Assembly: GCF_030718205.1 (NCBI RefSeq)
Contig: NZ_JAUZQF010000022.1
Location: 1-64,000, forward strand
Length of the DNA: 64,000 nt
Direction of reading: 5' to 3'
From: Nonomuraea turcica
Lineage (GTDB): Bacteria; Actinomycetota; Actinomycetes; Streptosporangiales; Streptosporangiaceae
The position numbers were made by a program, and so were the translations under genes. Below, one piece after another: positions 60,282 through 64,000 of this stretch; positions within the stretch are counted from its first letter, which is position 1, and every line of letters begins with the position of its first letter. The notes beneath the pieces were generated by a model. That model searched no databases. It was not told the origin of the DNA and saw only the letters and a list, made by a program, of their open reading frames with translations.

Positions 60282-60943
60282 ACGAACTGTATGTGCTGCC
60301 GCTCGTGGTCAGGATCGAGCGGGCCACACCCCCTGAGCGCACCGACGCGCTGGAAGCCGCCGCCATGGCGGTGCTGAGCCTGCTCGACGATCCGGGGGAG
60401 TGGGCCGCCGAACTCCATGCCTGGCAGTCCACCGGCAAGATCCGCAAGGTCGTGCGCCGGGCCAGGGGCGCCGAGTGGCGCCGCGCGATCGCGCTGCCCG
60501 GGCGTACCGTCGAGCACCGCACGGCGGAGGTGCGCGTGCACCCGCCCGTGCCACTCGACGGCTGGCCGAGAGACCTGGCGCGACTCCAGGTGGGAGGCAC
60601 CGAGCTGGTCGACAGCGCCGAGCCGCCGCCGGCCGAGCCGCCGATCCTGTGGGCCAACCCGGAGCTGGAGATGTCCGCCGGCAAGGCCATGGCGCAGGCC
60701 GGGCACGCCGCCCAGCTCGCGTGGTGGGCCAGCGACGCGGCCGAGCGGGCGGCCTGGCGGGCGAACGGGCTCGCTATCTCCGTTCGCACGGCCGCCCGGG
60801 ACGACTTCCCCGCCAAGGTGGCCGCCGGGCTGCCCGTGGTGCGCGACGCCGGGTTCACCGAGATCGAGCCGGGCTCGTGCACGTTCGTGGCGGACGCGCC
60901 CTGGCTCTACGGCGGGTCGCGGTCAGCGACTCACCGCAGGTAG
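60278..60943 (+). CDS. Pth2-type peptidyl-tRNA hydrolase domain protein
   Basis: A 221-aa protein. The C-terminal part (ELEMSAGKAMAQAGHAAQLA; ISVRTAARDDFPAKVAAGLP; TEIEPGSCTFVADAP) matches Pth2 hydrolases, including the lysine and histidine of the GKAMAQAGHA helix. The first ~125 residues are an extra domain not found in archaeal Pth2. It could recycle peptidyl-tRNA in addition to the usual bacterial Pth. Coupled to an MFS gene by a 4-bp overlap. Confidence 0.82.
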   Translation: MNELYVLPLVVRIERATPPERTDALEAAAMAVLSLLDDPGEWAAELHAWQSTGKIRKVVRRARGAEWRRAIALPGRTVEHRTAEVRVHPPVPLDGWPRDLARLQVGGTELVDSAEPPPAEPPILWANPELEMSAGKAMAQAGHAAQLAWWASDAAERAAWRANGLAISVRTAARDDFPAKVAAGLPVVRDAGFTEIEPGSCTFVADAPWLYGGSRSATHRR

Positions 60944-60957
60944 CGCACGGGCGGTCC

Positions 60958-61917
60958 CTAGATCGTGAACACGTCCGCCAGCACGCCGCCCGCCGGGGTG
61001 ATCCGCGCGGGTGACGGGCTGTCGTACACGACCATGAGCCTGCCGTCGTCCAGCCGCGCCAGGCCCTCGGGGTGGTCGCAGCCCACGCCGTAGGGGAGCT
61101 CGCGCACGATCTCCAGCTCGTCCTTGGGCACGACGCCCTGCCGCTCGGCCGGCCGCCAGCGCACGATGCGCACCGGGCCGTCGAGGTCCATGGTGGGGCC
61201 GGTGAGCAGCAGCAGCGAGTCGCCGTCCGGGCACAGGTCCCGCACGCCCAGCCCGTCCAGGTCCAGGAAGTGCTTGCGGTACGGCTCCCGAAGGCGCAGC
61301 CGCCGCCGGCCGGAGTCGTCGAGTCGCAGCTGGAGAACCACCGCCCAGCCGCGCAGCACTGGGCCGCGCAACCCGATGTAGACCTGCTCGGAGACGACGG
61401 CGATGCCCTCGACGTCGAAGCCGTTGTCCTTGCCCGGCAGCGCCAGGAACGGAGCAAGGTGCCGGTCCTCGCGCAGGTGCGCGGTGAGGTTGTGCGTCCC
61501 GGCCAGGATCGCGCCGGGACCGGGGACCTCGTCGTGCAGCGGCAGGCGGGCCAGGATGAACCGGTTCTCCTCCCTGATCACCGTGGCGAGCCGGTCGGCG
61601 GCCTTGTCCGGGTCCTTCGACTTGACCCGCTTGCGCTTCATGCTGTGCGAGCCGACCAGCCAGAGCCAGCCGTTCGCCCGGGCCATGCCCTCGATGTCGG
61701 CCTCGTCCTCCGGACCCGCGGGCAGGTCGACGTAGTCGGCCAGCCGGTAGGTGCGCTGGTCTCCGAAGTGGTCGCCCGACCACGCCAGATGCTCGAAGGT
61801 CGCGGTCTCGTCGCCGGCGACCCAGAGACCGTTCGCGCTCTGCCGGATCGCTGAGAGATTCGTGTGTGTTTGAGACGCTTGCGAGGCGTGGTCGAATCGC
61901 AGCTCCACCTGTTCCAC
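60958..61917 (-). CDS. DUF3616 protein
   Basis: A 319-aa protein from GTG with many short beta segments (LSAIRQSANGLWVAGDETAT; DGLGVRDLCPDGDSLLLLTG), the pattern of the DUF3616 beta-propeller-like family. NLSAIR and DIEGMA and DVEGIA are conserved family words. No signal peptide, so cytosolic. Function unknown. Convergent with the Pth2-type gene, 14 bp apart. Confidence 0.85.
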   Translation of the reverse strand: MEQVELRFDHASQASQTHTNLSAIRQSANGLWVAGDETATFEHLAWSGDHFGDQRTYRLADYVDLPAGPEDEADIEGMARANGWLWLVGSHSMKRKRVKSKDPDKAADRLATVIREENRFILARLPLHDEVPGPGAILAGTHNLTAHLREDRHLAPFLALPGKDNGFDVEGIAVVSEQVYIGLRGPVLRGWAVVLQLRLDDSGRRRLRLREPYRKHFLDLDGLGVRDLCPDGDSLLLLTGPTMDLDGPVRIVRWRPAERQGVVPKDELEIVRELPYGVGCDHPEGLARLDDGRLMVVYDSPSPARITPAGGVLADVFTI

Positions 61918-61964
61918 GAGGCCATGATTGCACTTCGGTAGCTTCCTGGGCGTAATGGCGGGAT

Positions 61965-62885
61965 ATGTCGTACGCTCCCGTCGTGCTCGATGGGGAAGAT
62001 GAGATCAAGGGTTCCCAAGTGAGAACCGTCACCGGGCCTGGAACCCCTGTTTCTCCGCCCAGACGCTCCCGCATCGGAGACCTCCGCATGCGGGACGTGT
62101 ACCGGGGGCTCGCCGTGGTCGCCGCCGTCGTGGCAGTCGTCGTGACAGTGGTCGTGGTGCTCCCGCCGGAGCCGGACGAGGTCGTCGCGCGGCCGGTAAC
62201 CGCGCCGCCGGCCGCGCCGTCCTCGTCCGGCCCCACCGTTTCGGCGAGCGCCACCGTGTCGGCCGGCCCCACCGTTTCGGCCAGCCCCGCGGCCGGTGAC
62301 GCGCCTGTGGAACGGGCCACGCCGAGCCCCGGCCCGACCCTTGCGCCCGGCTACACGCCCATGGAGGCGCTGGCCGCCGACCCACGCGTCCCCCGCCTGA
62401 CCGGCGCGGTCAAGCGCATGGCCCTGTCGTCGCCGTCCCGGCAGGTCGTCAAGGACGAGCGCACCGGCCTGGCCGTGCCCAAGCTCCCCAAGCCGTGGAA
62501 GTCGTACGGGCCCGCGCCGTTCAGCACCAAGCAGGTGCTTCCCAAGATGCGCGGGACCAGCCTGCGCGGCATGGTCGTCACCTGCCCGCTGCCGATCATG
62601 GCGCAGGACTCCGCGCGCGACACGGCGTTGCTGGCCGCCCGCTGGACGCTCAACCACCACCCCAAGGGCGCCAAGATCAGCTGGCTCGCCTCGCAACCCG
62701 TCAAGCGCGGCTGGATGCTCGTCTACCGCGTCACCTACGGCAAGCACACGTCGCGGGCGGCCGTCGTGATCATGGATGGGGGAATGAGCAAGCCCGGTCT
62801 GGTGTTCGTCACAGTGCCTGACGCGCAGCGAAAGCAGTGGCGGGACATCAGCCGAGTGGTGTCCGGGGTGCGTGTTCTAGGCTAG
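61965..62885 (+). CDS. Membrane-anchored extracellular protein, unknown function
   Basis: A 306-aa protein. A cytoplasmic N-terminus (~45 aa), one transmembrane helix (GLAVVAAVVAVVVTVVVVLP), an S/T/P/A-rich stalk with repeated VSASATVSAGPTVSAS-type words to ~120, then a globular outside domain of ~180 residues (LRGMVVTCPLPIMAQDSARD; GWMLVYRVTYGKHTSRAAVV). I do not recognise the outer domain. Located just upstream of ftsH. Confidence 0.75.
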   Translation: MSYAPVVLDGEDEIKGSQVRTVTGPGTPVSPPRRSRIGDLRMRDVYRGLAVVAAVVAVVVTVVVVLPPEPDEVVARPVTAPPAAPSSSGPTVSASATVSAGPTVSASPAAGDAPVERATPSPGPTLAPGYTPMEALAADPRVPRLTGAVKRMALSSPSRQVVKDERTGLAVPKLPKPWKSYGPAPFSTKQVLPKMRGTSLRGMVVTCPLPIMAQDSARDTALLAARWTLNHHPKGAKISWLASQPVKRGWMLVYRVTYGKHTSRAAVVIMDGGMSKPGLVFVTVPDAQRKQWRDISRVVSGVRVLG

Positions 62886-62921
62886 AAAGATCATGGTTGC
62901 GGCGATATGGGGAGTGACGCC

Positions 62922-64000
62922 GTGGAACGCTCTGGACCGCCGCAGTCAGCGGAGAAGGGCAAGGGCAAGCCGCCCTGGCGCTCTGAAGGGCTGCCGGGAG
63001 GCAAGCCCAAGATCAACTGGTGGCGATTCGTCGTCACCTTGCTTGTGGTGTACGCGGCCTTTTTCGTCGTGTCGTCCTTCGTCGACAGCGGATCCGTCGA
63101 GACGATCTCGTACACCGAGTTCACCAAGCAGGTGGACACCAAGAACGTCAAGGACATCTATGCCCAGGGCCTGTCGGTCGAGGGCGACCTGAGGTCTGCG
63201 GCGAAGAACCCCGAGACCGGTGAGTCGTACACCAAGTTCGCCACCGAGATCCCGGCCTTCGCCAACACCGACCAGCTCGACCAGCAGCTCGCGACCGGCC
63301 AGGTCGAGATCACCTCGCAGCCGATCACCCGCGGCTTCTTCTCCAACCTGCTGCTGTCGCTGCTGCCCGTGCTGCTGCTGGCCGGCCTGTGGATCTGGAT
63401 CATGCGGCGCGGCGCCAGCATGATGGGCGGCGGCCTGGGCGGCCTCGGCAAGTCCAAGGCGGCCAAGCCCGTCGAGGCCGCCAAGGTACGCGTCACGTTC
63501 GAGGACGTCGCGGGCATCGACGAGGTGGAGAACGAGCTCGTCGAGGTCGTCGACTACCTCAAGGACCCCGGCAAATACCGCAGGCTCGGCGCCAAGCTGC
63601 CCAAGGGCGTGCTGCTCGCCGGACCTCCCGGTACCGGCAAGACCCTGCTGGCCAGGGCGGTCGCGGGCGAGGCCAAGGTGCCCTACTTCTCCGCCTCCGC
63701 CTCCGAGTTCATCGAGATGATCGTCGGCGTGGGCGCCTCGCGGGTGCGCGACCTGTTCGAGGAGGCGCGGAAGGTGGCGCCGTCGATCGTGTTCATCGAC
63801 GAGATCGACGCCATCGGCCGCGCCAGGGGCGGCGCCGGCGGCATCGGCGGCCACGACGAGCGCGAGCAGACGCTCAACCAGATCCTCACCGAGATGGACG
63901 GCTTCTCCGGAGCCGAGGGCGTGATCGTCATCGGGGCCACCAACCGTCCCGAGGTCCTCGACCCGGCGCTGCTGCGTCCCGGGCGCTTCGACCGTACGGT
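62922..64000 (+). CDS. ftsH: ATP-dependent zinc metalloprotease FtsH, 5' part
   Basis: 359 codons seen; the gene runs off the right edge. A proline/lysine-rich N-terminus, first transmembrane helix (WWRFVVTLLVVYAAFFVVSS), extracytoplasmic domain, second helix (LLLSLLPVLLLAGLWIWIMR), then the AAA+ module with Walker A GPPGTGKTLL, Walker B IVFIDEIDAIG and the second-region motif GATNRPEVLDPALLRPGRFD. The zinc site lies beyond the window. GTG 62922 is preferred because GGGGAG lies 7 nt upstream; an in-frame ATG at 62907 lacks such a site. Confidence 0.96.
   Translation, partial: MERSGPPQSAEKGKGKPPWRSEGLPGGKPKINWWRFVVTLLVVYAAFFVVSSFVDSGSVETISYTEFTKQVDTKNVKDIYAQGLSVEGDLRSAAKNPETGESYTKFATEIPAFANTDQLDQQLATGQVEITSQPITRGFFSNLLLSLLPVLLLAGLWIWIMRRGASMMGGGLGGLGKSKAAKPVEAAKVRVTFEDVAGIDEVENELVEVVDYLKDPGKYRRLGAKLPKGVLLAGPPGTGKTLLARAVAGEAKVPYFSASASEFIEMIVGVGASRVRDLFEEARKVAPSIVFIDEIDAIGRARGGAGGIGGHDEREQTLNQILTEMDGFSGAEGVIVIGATNRPEVLDPALLRPGRFDRT

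Overview
This is a high-GC chromosomal segment from an actinobacterium. Many GTG starts, leaderless-looking genes, DUF574 methyltransferases, an ECF41-type sigma factor, GlxA-type regulators and CGNR proteins fit a filamentous Streptosporangiales member (Nonomuraea-like). That assignment is inference from gene content, not from a marker gene.

Layout. 1-14.4 kb: mixed housekeeping and accessory genes: a WYL regulator with a divergent target, an NhaA-DsbA fusion with a GAP-family membrane protein, a DyP peroxidase, DUF523, SRPBCC, a CynX-type transporter coupled to an AlaX-like tRNA-editing protein, a decayed dienelactone hydrolase, a small HTH plus ClpN-like pair under twin palindromes, and an ECF41 sigma factor. 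14.4 kb: tRNA-Ala(GGC) followed by a short recombinase-like gene tail. 14.6-17.7 kb: two P-loop proteins, a VOC protein, two DUF4236 paralogues and a metallophosphoesterase, then about 0.5 kb of TGCGGTGCG-type satellite DNA.

18.3-36.6 kb is an L-arabinose/arabinofuranoside utilisation locus: a secreted GH51 arabinofuranosidase, two closely related LacI regulators, a YtfQRT-YjfF-type importer, a ChvE-GguAB-type importer, and araB-araD-araA. At least six 14-bp LacI-type boxes (consensus close to TGTTAGCGTTAACA) tie the locus together, and one covers the start codon of araB. An alditol oxidase and an LLM flavoprotein follow.

39.1-46.7 kb is an accessory island. It starts with a decayed IS200/IS605 (TnpB) end beside a truncated DUF3224 gene. 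It then holds a SecA-derived protein that has lost its ATPase motifs and its second nucleotide-binding domain, a divergent SNF2 helicase, and a three-gene operon of paralogous beta-propeller-like proteins, one of them an HTH-TM-propeller fusion. It ends at a second, identical tRNA-Ala(GGC) gene on the opposite strand, again beside a recombinase-like tail. The two tRNAs form an inverted pair about 32 kb apart.

46.8-64 kb: a VWA lipoprotein, a type III polyketide synthase, two GlxA regulators, an AlkZ-like winged-helix protein, a MarR-GNAT fusion, VOC/PNPOx and CGNR genes, a TetR with a divergent membrane protein, a DUF574 methyltransferase, an MFS transporter coupled to a Pth2-type hydrolase, DUF3616, and the 5' part of ftsH running off the right edge. 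The most unusual items are the SecA-like pseudo-translocase, the propeller operon, the tRNA-linked element scars and the LacI box network.
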